From contig CM119271.1 in the NCBI GenBank assembly GCA_051294375.1, positions 800,721 to 864,720 on the forward strand: a stretch of 64,000 bases of DNA. The letters are read 5' to 3'. The notes beneath the pieces are model-generated. The model saw nothing but the letters and a program-made list of their open reading frames with translations. It ran no database searches and had not been told where the DNA came from. Below, one piece after another: positions 33,165 to 45,250 of the stretch. How positions within the stretch are numbered: the first letter of the stretch is position 1; every line of letters starts with the position of its first letter. The stretch comes from Paraspadella gotoi. Taxonomy: Eukaryota > Chaetognatha. Both the position numbers and the translations under genes were made by a program.

Positions 33165-33890
33165 GCGACCAGAGCGGTTTTTATCAAACTTATATAAGTT
33201 AGAGAAAGAAAAAGAGAGAAATACTTGTCTGAAGAATGAAACTTGGTCATAGGAAAAGACTCAGACAATTGCACCAATTTATTTCTCATTGAGTAATTTT
33301 TCGCTAAAAAATTGAATTTACCTGGAAAAAAAAATTCAATGACTTTAAAAAAAGTGTGTACTGTTTAATTACATATTTTTCTGTTTTAGTGATTTCAAAT
33401 TTTTTTTTATAGTATTGTAGTTTTGAGTATTTCATACCCCACTACTCGTCCGAGAATCAGCAGCACCTATGGCGCCGGAGGTAGCAAGACCTCCTCCCAA
33501 CCCAAAGGACTCGGGTTCGCGCCCTGCTGATTCACACAAGTAAAAGCGGGACGGGGCGTCTAACCCACCTGTAGTGTCGGACTACAGCCCGATCCGAAGT
33601 TCGGGACCTTGTGTGCAACGGACGGTAAACTGCTCGCGGCATCGTCTTCCACTGTATATTCCTTTGCATTTACGGCGGGTTCCAACTATTTTTTAAAAAA
33701 ACTATTATGTATCCCAATAATAACTTTCGAATCGATCATAGTGTCTCGCCAAATTACGACTCGGAGATCGACAAAAGAATGACAAAAGACGAAATAACTA
33801 ATAGTAAATAATTTGGCCGAACGCGTGAGGACAACTTAAGTACGGTCAAAAAATAAGAGGGAAAAAGAAAATAACTGAAGCGAAACATAA
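32735..33890 (-). repeat. Dispersed repeat (copy 2), interrupted
   Basis: Inverted relative of 6515-6865 (CCTTGAAAGTGTGACGTAGG, GGACGGTCGATGCTACTTTT, CTTAAGTACGGTCAAAAAAT), split by a CT microsatellite (33040-33165) and by the type 2 SINE (33455-33645). Confidence 0.7.
33455..33645 (+). mobile_element. tRNA-derived SINE (type 2 head, same body)
   Basis: The head AATCAGCAG...CTGCTGATT forms an acceptor-like stem, with GGAGG/CCTCC arm and T-arm CGGGTTCGCGCCC (good B box). The body GCGGGACGGGGCG, CGATCCGAAG is that of the type 1 SINE. It interrupts the dispersed repeat at 32735-33890. Confidence 0.75.
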
Positions 33891-34716
33891 TATAAAATAA
33901 ATAAATAAAAAATATAAAAACTTATATTAGTCTGATTTGAGCGCTTCACTTTGTTTTAAGAAAATTTTTTCTGAAACATAATAAGTTGAAGTAAACAAAA
34001 TATTTTTTACCAAAATATCTAAATTAGAGAAAATAAAATGTAACCGATTTTAACCGTTAAAATAAAAAAATTAACGATTAAGTTAAAAAAAATTTTAACC
34101 GTTATTAACGGTTAATTTTTAACGGTTAAGGAATCTCTACTCAGGAGTGAACGACACTCCGCTCACTTGCTTTTTCTCAGCACGCCCCATCTAATCTTGA
34201 ATTTAGAATTACATTAATTTTTTTAGTTAAAAGATTAAGAAATGGATAGTAATTAAGTTAGTGATTAAGGCTTAATCCATAACCAAATCCTTAATCCTTT
34301 AACTAAAAAAATTAATGTAATTCTAAATTTAAGATTAGATGGGGCTTTCTGAGAAAATAGTAGACTGTACAGGGTTCGGACCCCCCATAAGAAAAATTAC
34401 TATTTCCTTTGATAATTTGTACTTATTTAGAGGAGAGATGAACGATATAGATCATAGAGAAAAATGTAAAATGAATTTTTTAAAGCGAAGGCTTGTTGTC
34501 TTCATTGAAATTGTTAAGAATGCGTTAAAGAATAGCATCATTTTTTGGCAGAATAAACTGGTGAGAAGTTGGGAGTAACATATTGTTGTATTTTGATGCA
34601 AGCGTAGTACAATATAGTACAGCAGGATTGGCATTAAAAAAACCATCCAAAAAAACCCACCCAAAAAAAAACCCAAAAAAACCTGCTAAAAAAACCAATT
34701 TGATTTCAAATTGACG

Positions 34717-34750
34717 CTGAGGAAAGCTTGAATTAAAGCCAAAACATGTA
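34717..34750 (+). ncRNA. Hammerhead ribozyme remnant
   Basis: CUGAGGA, AAGCUU-GAAUU-AAAGCC, AAAACAUGUAC: recognisable by order and spacing, with G12 mutated and the cleavage triplet changed from GUC to GUA. It directly abuts the terminal hairpin of the repeat beginning at 34757. Confidence 0.4.
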
Positions 34751-34756
34751 CGTTTT

Positions 34757-35468
34757 TAGCCGGGTCTGCTTACTTGCTGCTTATCTGCTTATTCCAGCTC
34801 TATAATTCACTTTGTCGGTCCGCCCCCCAATCTTGTCGGGCATTCACTTATATCATATCAACATCAATTTATGATAAATTATGCATTGTGATGTAAACCT
34901 TTCTTTTTCGTTGCGTAATGTTAATTAGAAGAGTTTGAAATTATTGTCAACGAATTTATTTTATTAGAATGGACATGTTTCGTTGACAATAATTTCAAAC
35001 TCTTCTAATTGATAAATTATGCAAAAAAAAATGATGTCCGTCCGTCCGTCTGTCCGTCCGTCCGTCCGTTCCACCTTTGCAAAAAACTCCAATAACTCGT
35101 GATTGGATGGATGGATTGGATCGAAATTTTGTGTGTGGGTAGGAAAGTGTGTGATTGAGCTGGAAATCAAGTTTCGATGGAATCGTCCGAGTGGAAATGA
35201 GTTAAAATGGAAAAAAACCAAAAAAATATTTCACTATTCACATTAATATTAATTAATTAATTATTTAATTGCTTAATTTGTTTGCTCAAACTTGTTCTTT
35301 ATGAAAATAAATCGTTGTACCTAATTTCAAATTCTAAGCATAATTAATCATAACTTGATGTTCTGAGAGGATATAAGTGACTTTCCGACAAAATAATTGG
35401 GGGCGACCAACAGACCGAAAAGTGAATTATAGAGCCGGTATCTGCTGATAAGCAGAACCGGCTAAAAA
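34757..35468. mobile_element. Hairpin-ended repeat, both ends present as inverted copies
   Basis: The right end CTGCTGATAAGCAGAACCGGCTAAAAA and the left end (complement, AGCCGGGTCTGC) bracket GTCGGTCCG-type sequence. About 110 bp at each end is inverted (CTCTATAATTCACTTT...). The interior has the (GTCC)n tract at 35035-35070 and the GATTGGATGGATGG segment. A 32-bp foldback sits inside. Confidence 0.65.
34923..35010. repeat. 32-bp perfect inverted repeat inserted in a dispersed repeat
   Basis: Arms 34923-34954 and 34979-35010 are exactly complementary with a 24-nt loop containing GGACATGT, the hammerhead 3' strand. It interrupts the hairpin-ended repeat: GATAAATTATGCA occurs on both sides, as if it had inserted there. 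Confidence 0.88.
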
Positions 35469-35705
35469 CTTAGATACATGCTAGAGTACAAAAAGTAAAA
35501 ATAGATTGTTGAATGTTGAAAATATAGATATAAATACATTCTCTAAATGCATTTAGGATAACTTGTAAAGTGTTTTAAGAGTTTTATAATTTCATGTATA
35601 AATCAATATATAATCAATAAATCAATATTATATGATGCACACCTTATCCTAAAACTGTTATTTTAGAACATATTTTTTATTTTTGTACCCACTATGTATA
35701 TTATA

Positions 35706-37622
35706 TTAATTGAAATGATAATTTGTCGACATCAAAATTCCAAGAAAAAAAATAAAAAAATAGACATAATTATTTGGAATATTTAAGTAACTATTCTCCA
35801 GAATGAATAACAATTCTTGAAAGAGATTACAATCATTATTGTAGAAGTATAAATAAACTCGATTAATGGGAGAATAATAGTCAAAAAATCTCATTCCAGT
35901 CTGCCTCATAAAATCGAAATTTATTTTTCTTATGATCAAGCGACTGTGCTTCGTGGTGACGTTATTGTTTACAGGAAACGCCTTCGTCGGCAGAAATACT
36001 GAAAGTAACATGTAAATTCCCAAGCAAGTAATCACAAAAGCAATTTTTAAAAGTAGAGGGTATCTCTTAGACACTGAGCTTAAATGCGTTGTAATTGAAT
36101 TTAGAATGAGCAAAATAAGTAAACCACAAAAATAATAGAAATTTTCTTTGAAAAAAGACAACATGTAAATAATCCTGAATGTTTGTTGGGTTAGATATGG
36201 AGCAAAGCAAAATTCCATGAGTTGTCTTTGCTTAGATTTCTGCCATTTTCCAGTTAAAACTATTGTTAAAATTATGAAAGAAATTAATAACATAAAATAA
36301 AGACTCTGAACTATTAACTTAATTTTTTTTGGCCTTATATTCTGTAAAAGTCTCATCGTCATTGCAGTAAAGAAAACAGTCAGACACATGAATTCCGTTT
36401 TTAAAAGTATAGTACTGATGTTATAAAGCTTCCATTGGGAATCTACCAGCAGATTTTCAATTTCCGGAACCGAGATCTGATCAAGGTCAAAATGTCTTTT
36501 TCCAACTAACACAAACATATTTTTAACCTTTAAAATATTTCCAGTAATATTTCTATATACATCGATCAAATTAAAATGTTTAATTGAATAAAAAATATAA
36601 GTATAAATGGTGATCGGTGAAAAACAAATAGTAATAATTATTGTTAAAGTCCATTTAACTAAAATCTGATTCAAAAAGAGAAACAAAGCATTGTATGAAC
36701 CACAAAGTACAATATCAATCAGGATAAGAATTAGCAGAATTCTAAGATCTACTTCTAAAAGTGTATAATTTCCAAGAACATTTGGTCTGTCAACAACGAT
36801 TCCCTCGGTACTGCAATTCTGATCCAATCGATAATTTTTATAAGCAAGTTTTCTCCATTTTTTGCTTACCATCCCCTTTGTCATAACAATACAAACAATG
36901 TCACGAAATAGATCGTCTATATTGTCAGAATCAGACAAGTCGCTTTCATTATATTTAATGATAAGTCGTGGAATGTTTATGTCCCTTAAAAATGAAAGTC
37001 CCCAATCTAAATATTGAGTTGAACAGACCTGAAATTGCTGATACGTTAAAAAGTAAAATGAAAAAATTGACACGTTAAATAATGTTTTGAATAACAACTG
37101 GAATACTTCTGTTTTTGTAAATGTCTCTCGTAATCTCATTTTAGGATAAAAATTTGGACGAAAAATGGTTCCTACAATTTCTATTATTTCAATTTCTGTC
37201 AAAACCCGGCTCGCTAATATTGGTGAAATAAAGACTAACCAAATACAGCAATGGATAGCCCAGTGATAAATCAGAAGTAGACCGATCGCTATGCCAAATG
37301 TCCCTTGCAGGGTGCACAAAAGACTGCACAAAGTTGATATGAATCGGTTCTGAGTTGTTTTCCGCTTTGTTGAATTTGTTTCTCTGTATTCATTGGCCAT
37401 CTTAGCTAAGCTTATACCAGAAATAGACATTGACATAAGGCTGAAAAAATTATCTATCGCGTATTTACACTTTCTGAAATCGAATGACGAATGAGTGGAA
37501 CAATCGCAATTGCGACCTTCTATTAGAATCAATGAGCCATTTCCGATATTTTTAAAATATCTTCCTTTCGTCATTTTTCGATGTTGAAGGCAAATCTTCA
37601 GTGAAACATGATACAGGCGCAA
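35706..37622 (-). CDS. Unrecognised polytopic membrane protein, single exon, 638 aa
   Basis: An uninterrupted 1917-nt ORF, by far the longest non-Gag ORF here. Met-1 or Met-17 (MTKGRYF) could be the start. About nine or ten hydrophobic helices are visible: roughly 97-137 (two), 172-196, 292-318, 320-346, 402-424, 434-456, 490-512, 522-545 and 617-633. A long hydrophilic loop at about 200-285 contains several acidic residues, Cys and N-glycosylation sequons (NES, NCS, NYT). The C-terminal 60 residues are aromatic-rich. I do not recognise a family. An arthropod chemoreceptor-like or transporter-like protein is conceivable, but the typical gustatory-receptor C-terminal signature is not evident. 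The lack of introns contrasts with the other two genes, so retroposition or a lineage-specific receptor family is possible. It lies just left of the hairpin-ended repeat's right end (35468). Confidence 0.7.
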   Translation of the reverse strand: MRLYHVSLKICLQHRKMTKGRYFKNIGNGSLILIEGRNCDCSTHSSFDFRKCKYAIDNFFSLMSMSISGISLAKMANEYRETNSTKRKTTQNRFISTLCSLLCTLQGTFGIAIGLLLIYHWAIHCCIWLVFISPILASRVLTEIEIIEIVGTIFRPNFYPKMRLRETFTKTEVFQLLFKTLFNVSIFSFYFLTYQQFQVCSTQYLDWGLSFLRDINIPRLIIKYNESDLSDSDNIDDLFRDIVCIVMTKGMVSKKWRKLAYKNYRLDQNCSTEGIVVDRPNVLGNYTLLEVDLRILLILILIDIVLCGSYNALFLFLNQILVKWTLTIIITICFSPITIYTYIFYSIKHFNLIDVYRNITGNILKVKNMFVLVGKRHFDLDQISVPEIENLLVDSQWKLYNISTILLKTEFMCLTVFFTAMTMRLLQNIRPKKIKLIVQSLYFMLLISFIILTIVLTGKWQKSKQRQLMEFCFAPYLTQQTFRIIYMLSFFKENFYYFCGLLILLILNSITTHLSSVSKRYPLLLKIAFVITCLGIYMLLSVFLPTKAFPVNNNVTTKHSRLIIRKINFDFMRQTGMRFFDYYSPINRVYLYFYNNDCNLFQELLFILENSYLNIPNNYVYFFIFFLGILMSTNYHFN

Positions 37623-37734
37623 AAAATGTTAGTCAAATACATGAAATTTGTCATAATATACACATTACAGTATGTTTTTTTTATTATGATACCCTTTAAA
37701 ACATTTTACCTTTTGAAATGCAACATTTAGTTGT

Positions 37735-37920
37735 GCCCAGGGATGTGGAGCCGACCTAATTTTGTCTCGGCTCCAGCTCCGGCTCCAGCTCCAGGCAAAA
37801 TTTTTTTCCGGCTCCAGCTCCGGCTCCGGCTCCAAGCAAAATTTTTTTCGGCTCCGGCTCCGGCTCTAGCAAAAATTTTAACTCGGCTCCGGCTCCGGCT
37901 CCAACTCCGGCTCCATTACT
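37735..37920. repeat. (GGCTCC)n minisatellite beside a CAGGGATGTGGAGCC end
   Basis: Hexamer GGCTCC/GGCTCCA units separated by AAAATTTTT, starting CCCAGGGATGTGGAGCC. A CAGGGATG start with GGAGCC repeats is reminiscent of hAT-type terminal regions; no transposase or second end is visible. Confidence 0.5.
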
Positions 37921-38155
37921 ATATATATAATTAAAATTTAAGAAATTAAATATTCATAATATATTCTTTAAATCATATAATTTATATTTTGATTATATTT
38001 AACATTTATTTTATATTATATATAATATATTTTAATATTAAAAATATATTATATAATTAAAATTATTTTTAAAAATATTAGAATAATAAGCAAAATAATT
38101 TTTTATTTTTTGGTGATATCCTCACTCTTTGATAATTTAACTGTGAATTATATTT

Positions 38156-38255
38156 NNNNNNNNNNNNNNNNNNNNNNNNNNNNNNNNNNNNNNNNNNNNN
38201 NNNNNNNNNNNNNNNNNNNNNNNNNNNNNNNNNNNNNNNNNNNNNNNNNNNNNNN
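38156..38255. other. Assembly gap, 100 N
   Basis: A run of exactly 100 N, probably a nominal gap size. Confidence 0.99.
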
Positions 38256-38339
38256 ATTATATTACTATCAATGAAGGAAATCTTAAAATCTTAAATTTTT
38301 TTAAATTTTTTAATGGATTCTGATAGAGCATAAAAAGTT

Positions 38340-38515
38340 NNNNNNNNNNNNNNNNNNNNNNNNNNNNNNNNNNNNNNNNNNNNNNNNNNNNNNNNNNNNN
38401 NNNNNNNNNNNNNNNNNNNNNNNNNNNNNNNNNNNNNNNNNNNNNNNNNNNNNNNNNNNNNNNNNNNNNNNNNNNNNNNNNNNNNNNNNNNNNNNNNNNN
38501 NNNNNNNNNNNNNNN
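38340..38515. other. Assembly gap, 176 N
   Basis: A run of N followed by a short GGGATTCCTC/ACACGGGAATCC tandem-like stretch (38516-38600). Confidence 0.99.
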
Positions 38516-38599
38516 ATTCCTACCTCATGGGATTCCTCAAACACGGGATTCCTCCCACACGGGAATCCTATCGGATCCTATCGGATTCTTCCCGCAGAA

Positions 38600-40590
38600 A
38601 ACATAGACTTTTGCAACTGCGAACAGCTGAACTGACCTGACTGCTGCTATATAACTGAGTTTAAAATGTCAGTGAGGATTTTCTCTCTCACACACGGGAA
38701 TTGACTTTGGCCGATTTCCTTTGAGTCACTCATCGGACTTTTCCGAACACCGACCTGAGGAACATGGACGCCTTGTCTTTATACTCACCTCATTATACTC
38801 TGTGCTCTACCCATGATTCTTCTATGCACTTACTGTTAAGGTAGATAGATTTCACTTCGATCTAGCTCTCCAGGTCCCCAGCTAAGATTTATTTATATCT
38901 CTTTTGACAAATTCCGGCGCAAAATACTCTTGGTATAGTTTTAGTGTCTCTGAAGCATTTTCAAATCTAGATGTAGGTAAAAAATTTAGTAGTTTTTGTT
39001 GAGGTTTTTTAATCTTTCTGTACTATAAATAAAACATAGAAATTACACAATTAAAAATTAAATTAAGAGGTCAAACTCGGAATAAAATTAAAGGCAAGAC
39101 CTAACAGATTAAAATATTTTTTAATTTTTGCTTTTATGATTTATTGAATTCATATAAAGTCCCGAAGAGACTTACAATTTCATAGTTTAAAAAATGATAC
39201 ATCCATTTTGTTGGCTTTCCCTTATCAGTTTTTTTGGGCATTTTGAATATCGATGGAGAGATAAGACAAAGCCGATCCCAAATATGTATTTGCTTTTTAT
39301 TTATCATTAATTTTAAGCAAAAGGTAAAGTTGCAAAGTTTAATTAGGTCGACAAAATAATCTAATTTTGCGAAACGAAAATTGACGTGTCGCACAAAAAT
39401 GTCCATTTTTTTATTATCCTATTTATATTTTTGAGTATTTTGGGTATCGACTGAAAGCTAAGATCATGAGGTTTTTAAAAATGTTTTTCATTTATCTACA
39501 AGTGGAAATCTTTAGTCTAAGGAGCCCAAATTTTATTCCAAAATAGCTCAAGACATGTATTTTTTAGCGCCTCTAGATCATATACAACTCAATTAGATAT
39601 AAATCTATTTTTGAGTTGAGAATATGCGATGTTCATTTGTTTAAAACAAAACAATTCTCGCACACCCACAGCTCCTCTTGTGAAATAGTCAAAATTAAAA
39701 AAACACAAGTGTAAATTAATATTCCATTTTGTGCAAACAAAACAATTTTTAGTCTTAAGGAAAAGTTTTAAATTGAGAAATTTGTCTTTGCCTTCATTTT
39801 GAATTTAATCCCACATATTTAATTAATTTGATTTCATTCATTTTTAAATTAAAATCATAAAAGGAGGATATCCATAGCATGTTGATTAAAACCAGTCGTT
39901 GTGTATATTAAAAATTAAAAATCAATACTCAAAATTATTACATAAGCAAATAATACGTACCTGCATATTGATATCAATAGGGATTTCTTATGATGGTTTT
40001 TTTAATGTTATGACGTAGAAGCGCATGCTAAATTGGTACTTTATTTATATATTATGTTAGATAACAATTAAACATAATATATAAAAGAAATAACAAATGA
40101 TACAATTCATATAAACAACGTCTAGTAGTTCTCAAATAATCGATATACTTATGATTTAAAATCTCTATAACAATTTAAAGTATACGTAATGGCGACGAAG
40201 GTTTCGCACACCACGGGGTAGACCCTAGTTAGGTCACTATGTTGTAGGGTCCGCGAGAAAGAATGCCGTTCACTGAGCGTCTCCTCTCTCTCTCTCTCTC
40301 TACTCTCTCTCATCTCCACTCTTTTACTTGGTCATACTTGGATTCTTCTCTCCGTCAGTCTCTTCTCAAGCAACCTTTTTATCACTTAACTCTCTCTCTG
40401 TTAACTGTAGTCGGCGTCGCTTATAGTAAACTTCGCTTTTTTATTCTTATGCCAAGTTCTCAGCCTCAAAAGATAATTTATTTTTTAGAGTAAGCTCTGC
40501 TACATTAAAAATGATAAAAGATTTTACTTACCTTAACTTGACAAAGTATCAAATGTTATTTGAACCTTAAACTAACAGGGAGAACTCAGA
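38600..40590. other. AT-rich DNA, no gene seen
   Basis: No frame longer than 90 codons and no recognised repeat apart from a CT run at 40280-40310. A hairpin GACCCTA...TAGGGTC lies at 40222-40250. Confidence 0.4.
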
Positions 40591-40689
40591 CGTATAAAAA
40601 ACTGGTTAAATGCAACGGGAGAGAGAGAGAGTAAGAGAGAGAGAGAGAGTTCCAAAAAATAGAGAATTATGTAATTGTAAGAACGTACG

Positions 40690-40951
40690 TGGAACTGAAG
40701 ATGACTGTCCGTTATTTCTATAACCCCCTCGAACAGCATGAATGGGTCCCTGGGCTTGGAACCAGGCTTGAGGGTTTGTCATACCCCCAAGGCGGCTTAC
40801 GGCCATCCTCATGCTTCCCGCAGGGTAGGTACCAGGTTGGGATTGAACCAGGTACCTAGTGGTCATGAGCTGATGGCTTTACTCAATGAGCCACCGGGTC
40901 ACAACTGAAAGTGTCATGCTTCTACGCGGGGTGAACCTAGGCAATGCCCGA
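40690..40951 (-). mobile_element. tRNA-derived SINE family 2, copy 1
   Basis: The minus strand carries an A-box-like TGGCTCATTGAGTAAAGCC and a B-box-like GGTTCAATCCCAACC about 35 nt apart, then a conserved body to GGACAGTCATCTTCA. About 90 percent similar by eye to 41090-41362 and 60865-61141. Confidence 0.75.
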
Positions 40952-41089
40952 CTACATGCCCCCCAGATTGTAACCCACCCTGCACTGCTTCCAGTGGAGG
41001 GAAGGGAGCAATCTTCAGCTCGACCAAGGGCCTGGAATCAGAAGGTTGGAATACGCTCCACAGGATGGGCTCACCAGTGTGAATAAGGC

Positions 41090-41362
41090 GCTACGTGGGC
41101 TGAAGATGACTGTCCGTAACTTCTATAACCCCCTCTAGCAGCCATGGAACGGGTCCCTGGGCTTGGAACCAGGCTTGAGGGTTTGCCATGTCCCAAAGGT
41201 GGTTTACGGCCATCCTCACACTTCCCGCAGGGTAGGTACCAGGTTGGGATTGAACCCGGTACCTAGTGGTCATGAGCTGATGGCTTTACTCAATGAGCCA
41301 GCGGGTCACAACTGAAAGTGTCCTGCTTCTAGGCGGGGTGAACCTAGGCAATGCCCGACTAC
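41090..41362 (-). mobile_element. tRNA-derived SINE family 2, copy 2
   Basis: Direct repeat of the copy at 40690-40951, about 400 bp apart with GC-rich sequence between that contains CAATCTTCAGC. Either a tandem pair or two insertions. Confidence 0.75.
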
Positions 41363-42717
41363 ATGTATATTCACCAAAAAAAATTAATTGTCTTTAAAAT
41401 ATTCTCAAATACTTTAAAAAATATTTTTGAATTTGTTATCACAGTTTTTGTTATCTTTCGGCGCGAGCTGGCACCTACCTTATCAGTATCACCAGTCCAT
41501 TCTAAAACAGTGGCCGCAGTTTGAACCAGCAACTGCAAATAGGATTCTACTATCACATGAATCAAATTCAGTCGGGTTAAAACTATATTTTTGAGCTTTT
41601 CTGATTTCAGCGCTTTCTTCAAATTGAGTGGGGATTGTCTGGGGTGTGATATGAGACAGGTTTTTTTTAATTAATTATCCAAAAACAATTTAAGAATATG
41701 CATTATGCAATGTAATTCAATCACAATAACCGTCAATTTTGTCCTTAATACTTTTTAGGTAATTAGTCCATTACTGATATTCTACTAATTAAGCACTTAA
41801 AATACATATTTTTCCTTTTTATGCTTGGTAAAATGATAGTATTAACAAATGTTAATACTAATGTTGGATCCTATTTAAACATAGGTGAATTGTAATTGAA
41901 CATTCATTTGTTTAGTTTGATTATTATATTAGTTACTTCAAACAAATTATTTTTATTGAAATTATTGTGATAAAAAAATGATAATTAAGCCTTTTTTATA
42001 TAAACTTAAATTTGAATATATTGAAACATACAAATCATTGGAAATTTTTGATGAAAAGTTGCAAGATTGTTTTACTATATGTATTAGACTTTAAAATTTG
42101 TTGTTAATATTTTAAAATAATGTAAACATTTAATATTTTAAACTATATATTAGTTTAAAATATATTCTTTATATAAAGTAATAAATATTTTACTATTTAA
42201 CTTTTACCTGCTGTCCAGATAGATGTCAAGATCAATGGCTGCAGATCCTAACCCAATGATATGCACAAACAGCGTGAGAATCCAGCGTCGCCTGTTTTCT
42301 GTCAATCGCGGAAAAATCCTCCCGAATCTTTCATGTGGTGTAATGAAAAATTAAATGATAATATTAACTGAAATTTATGAAATTGGTACAACCAATATAT
42401 TTATTTATTTTATTCAATAACTAATCTATCTTGTCTCCTGACAGAATAGTTTATGATATGTTAAACTTAAAGCCTCCATCCCTCTTTGCACTTTGATTAA
42501 TACTCTTTCTCAGTTCAGTTTGTTAACTTCCAGAGCACTTTGCTTCCCTATCAATGATGTTGTACTATATAGTATTAGACAAGTATTAAGTCGCAGAATA
42601 CATTTGTACTTCGTATTAGCACATACAATAGGAAATATAAAAATAATAAAGTATAAGATAGTAAACTTCATTCATTGTGATTTTGGTGTAAAGTATAAAA
42701 AAAAGTAATTAATTTTT

Positions 42718-43575
42718 AGTCGGTTCTGCTTATCAGCAGATTCCAACTCTATAATTCACTCTGTCGGTCCGTCGGTCCCACCCCAAAATATTGTCGGTAA
42801 ATCATTATTATCATATCAGAACCTCGAATTATGATAAATTATGCAAAAAAAATGATGTCCGTCCGTCCGTCTGTCCGTCCCCCCTTAGCAAAAAACTCTA
42901 ATTACTCGTGATTGGATGGATGGATTGGTATGAAATTTTGTGTGTGGGTAGGAAACTGTGTGATTGAGATGGATATGAAGTTTCGATGGAATTGTGCGAG
43001 TGGAAATTGGTTTAAATGGAAAAAACAAAAAAATCTATTTCACTATTTGAACGCCAATTGCTCATGAGTGGATAGGGTAATTGACTTGAAATTTTGTATG
43101 ATGGTAGGAAAGTGTGTGATTGAGCTGAATATAAAGTTTTGATGGAATCGTGCGAGTGGAAATGAGTTAAAATGGAAAAAACAAAAGTCATAATTACTTA
43201 AAGTCATTTTTACTTAAATTTACTCATAATTATTATGTTTATTAAAAATTGGATTGATAAATTGAAATTGAATTTTGTGTGTGGGTAGGAATGTATGTGA
43301 TAAAGCTGGATATAAATTTTTTGATGGAATTGTAGGAGTAAAAAAGAGTTCAAATTAAAAAACCAAAAAACACATTTATTTGAATTTTTTAAAGTTTTGC
43401 TGGTTGGATGGAATTAAATTTTTTGTGTGGGTAGGAAAGGATTGTTGATTTTTTAAAGCGTCTGGATATAAAAACTTTCGATCTGGTGACTTATATGGAA
43501 TGCAGGTGTGCAGGGAAGGAAATTAGTTTTTTAAATGTGGAGAAAAAAAAAACATAAGTCGATTCGAATTTACTA
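42718..43575 (-). mobile_element. Hairpin-ended (GTCC)n repeat, long copy
   Basis: Terminal AGTCGGTTCTGCTTATCAGCAG hairpin at 42718, (GTCC)n at 42855-42885, then degenerate tandem units of about 110-190 bp (ACTCGTGATTGGATGGATGG, GTGTGTGGGTAGGAAA, GATTGAGCTGGATATAAA). These continue after an insertion to about 44230. Confidence 0.65.
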
Positions 43576-43589
43576 AAAATCTTGTTACT

Positions 43590-44050
43590 TATTCCTTACC
43601 AATAAATCACTCCAGATTAGCATCATAATTGAAAGATGCAATAATACTGACCGGCGCGCCAGATACAGCCCACCATGATTGTTTCGAACAAACTTTGTGT
43701 CTCACACGACTCCGTGTCACTACCACGTAGAGCTCGATTCGCATCGCAACATCACCGACCTACTTTAGTCTGCCGCACAGGACTCAACACTTGTAGAAAC
43801 AAACACTACATAACAAGTACGATCGAAAGTCGTATAACCTGGTGATCGCTCACCCTACACTCCGATGGCTCGATCAACAGTTCATACCATCGCTCATCAA
43901 GTGGTGGATACACGGAAAACGTCGTACTTCTGGACGAACAGCCTTGATATAAAGTTTTCAGTGAAACCCGCCACACCCCGAACAAACGTCCCGTTAATGC
44001 ATATCTACTTTTCAACAGGTTGGCGCATAACCCCCGTACACTAGTGGAAA
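43590..44050. repeat. GC-richer insertion of unknown nature
   Basis: This block interrupts the long hairpin-ended repeat (similar sequence resumes at 44056). It has CpG-containing sequence and a 69-codon minus frame (SRYALTGRLFGVWRVSLKTL...) without a known domain. Possibly a retroelement fragment. Confidence 0.35.
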
Positions 44051-44459
44051 TTGCCCAGTTTTTTAAATGGAAGTTAAAAAAAAAAAAAAATATGAGTCAC
44101 ATTTACTTGAATCTTTTTATTTTATTTACCATATAGATTGAGATAATTTTGTGAGCCGGTGAAAAGTGAGTGAGAAGCTAGATATAAAGTTTTGACGGAA
44201 TGCAAGTTGAAAAATTAGAAGTTAAAAAAATCTTAAAAGCATAAGGATCGTCGCTATTGCATAAAAAGAGAGAGAGAGAGGAGAGAGAAGAGAGAAAGGA
44301 GAGGAGAGAGAGAGAGAGAGAGAGAGAAGAGAGAGAGTGAGAGAGAGAAGGAGACATAAAATAAAAAATCTTAAAGACTCAAGATCGAGCAGAGCCCACT
44401 ATCATAGAAAATTAATGAAAAAACGGGAAAAAAGAATGAATCATGCGATAACGAATTGT

Positions 44460-44672
44460 TGATGTACTAGTAATTGATTGAGGTAATACTAATTGATTGA
44501 TGTAATAGTAATTTATTGATGTAATAGGAATTGATTATTGATTCGATGATAATCAATTATTGATGCGATGATAGTCATTCACTGCTGTGATGATAGTCAT
44601 TCAGTGATGCGATGATTGTCATTCATTGATGCGATGATTGTCATTCATTGATGCGATGATAGTCAATAAACA
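44460..44672. repeat. 22-bp minisatellite
   Basis: Units close to GATGCGATGATTGTCATTCATT, most regular at 44590-44670 and decaying leftward. No coding. Confidence 0.7.
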
Positions 44673-44701
44673 AACAAATGCGTGTATGAGTGAAAGAAAG
44701 A

Positions 44702-44735
<34 letters not shown>

Positions 44736-44803
44736 GAGAAAGAGAAAGAGAAGAGAGAGAGAAAGAGAGAGAGAGAGAAGAGAGAAAAGAGAGAGAGAGA
44801 AAG

Positions 44804-44841
<38 letters not shown>

Positions 44842-45162
44842 GAGAGAAAGAAGAGAATAAATCCACGAAAATCTTGGATGAAAATATGGGATTTTGTATT
44901 GAAAAAAGCGCGGATAAATGGCAATAATAAAAGTTTTTAGAAGGAAAAAAATAATCAGAATTTTTCAAAAAACAACGATCACGCAAGAGTACGGACAGAT
45001 AGGGACACACACAACAGAGACAGAGAGACAGAGAGAGAGAGAGAAAAAGAGAGAAGAGAGAGAAGACAGCCGCTGCAGAGAAAAAGAGAAGAGAAAGAGC
45101 GATATATAATAATAAAAGAGAGAGAGAGAGAGAAAGCTCTACAGCCCCTTTTACTGTTAGAG

Positions 45163-45250
45163 ATTCAGCAGTACTTATGCGCCGCACGTAGCGTGGCTAT
45201 TCTCTACCCAAAAGACCCGGGTTCGCGCCCTGTTCGCGGCATCGTTTTTT
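45163..45250 (+). mobile_element. Truncated type 2 SINE head
   Basis: GATTCAGCAGTACTTATGCG... through ACCCGGGTTCGCGCCC to GCGGCATCG. It matches the head of 33455-33645 plus its 3' end (CTGCTCGCGGCATCGT), with the body deleted. It lies between GA microsatellites. Confidence 0.65.
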
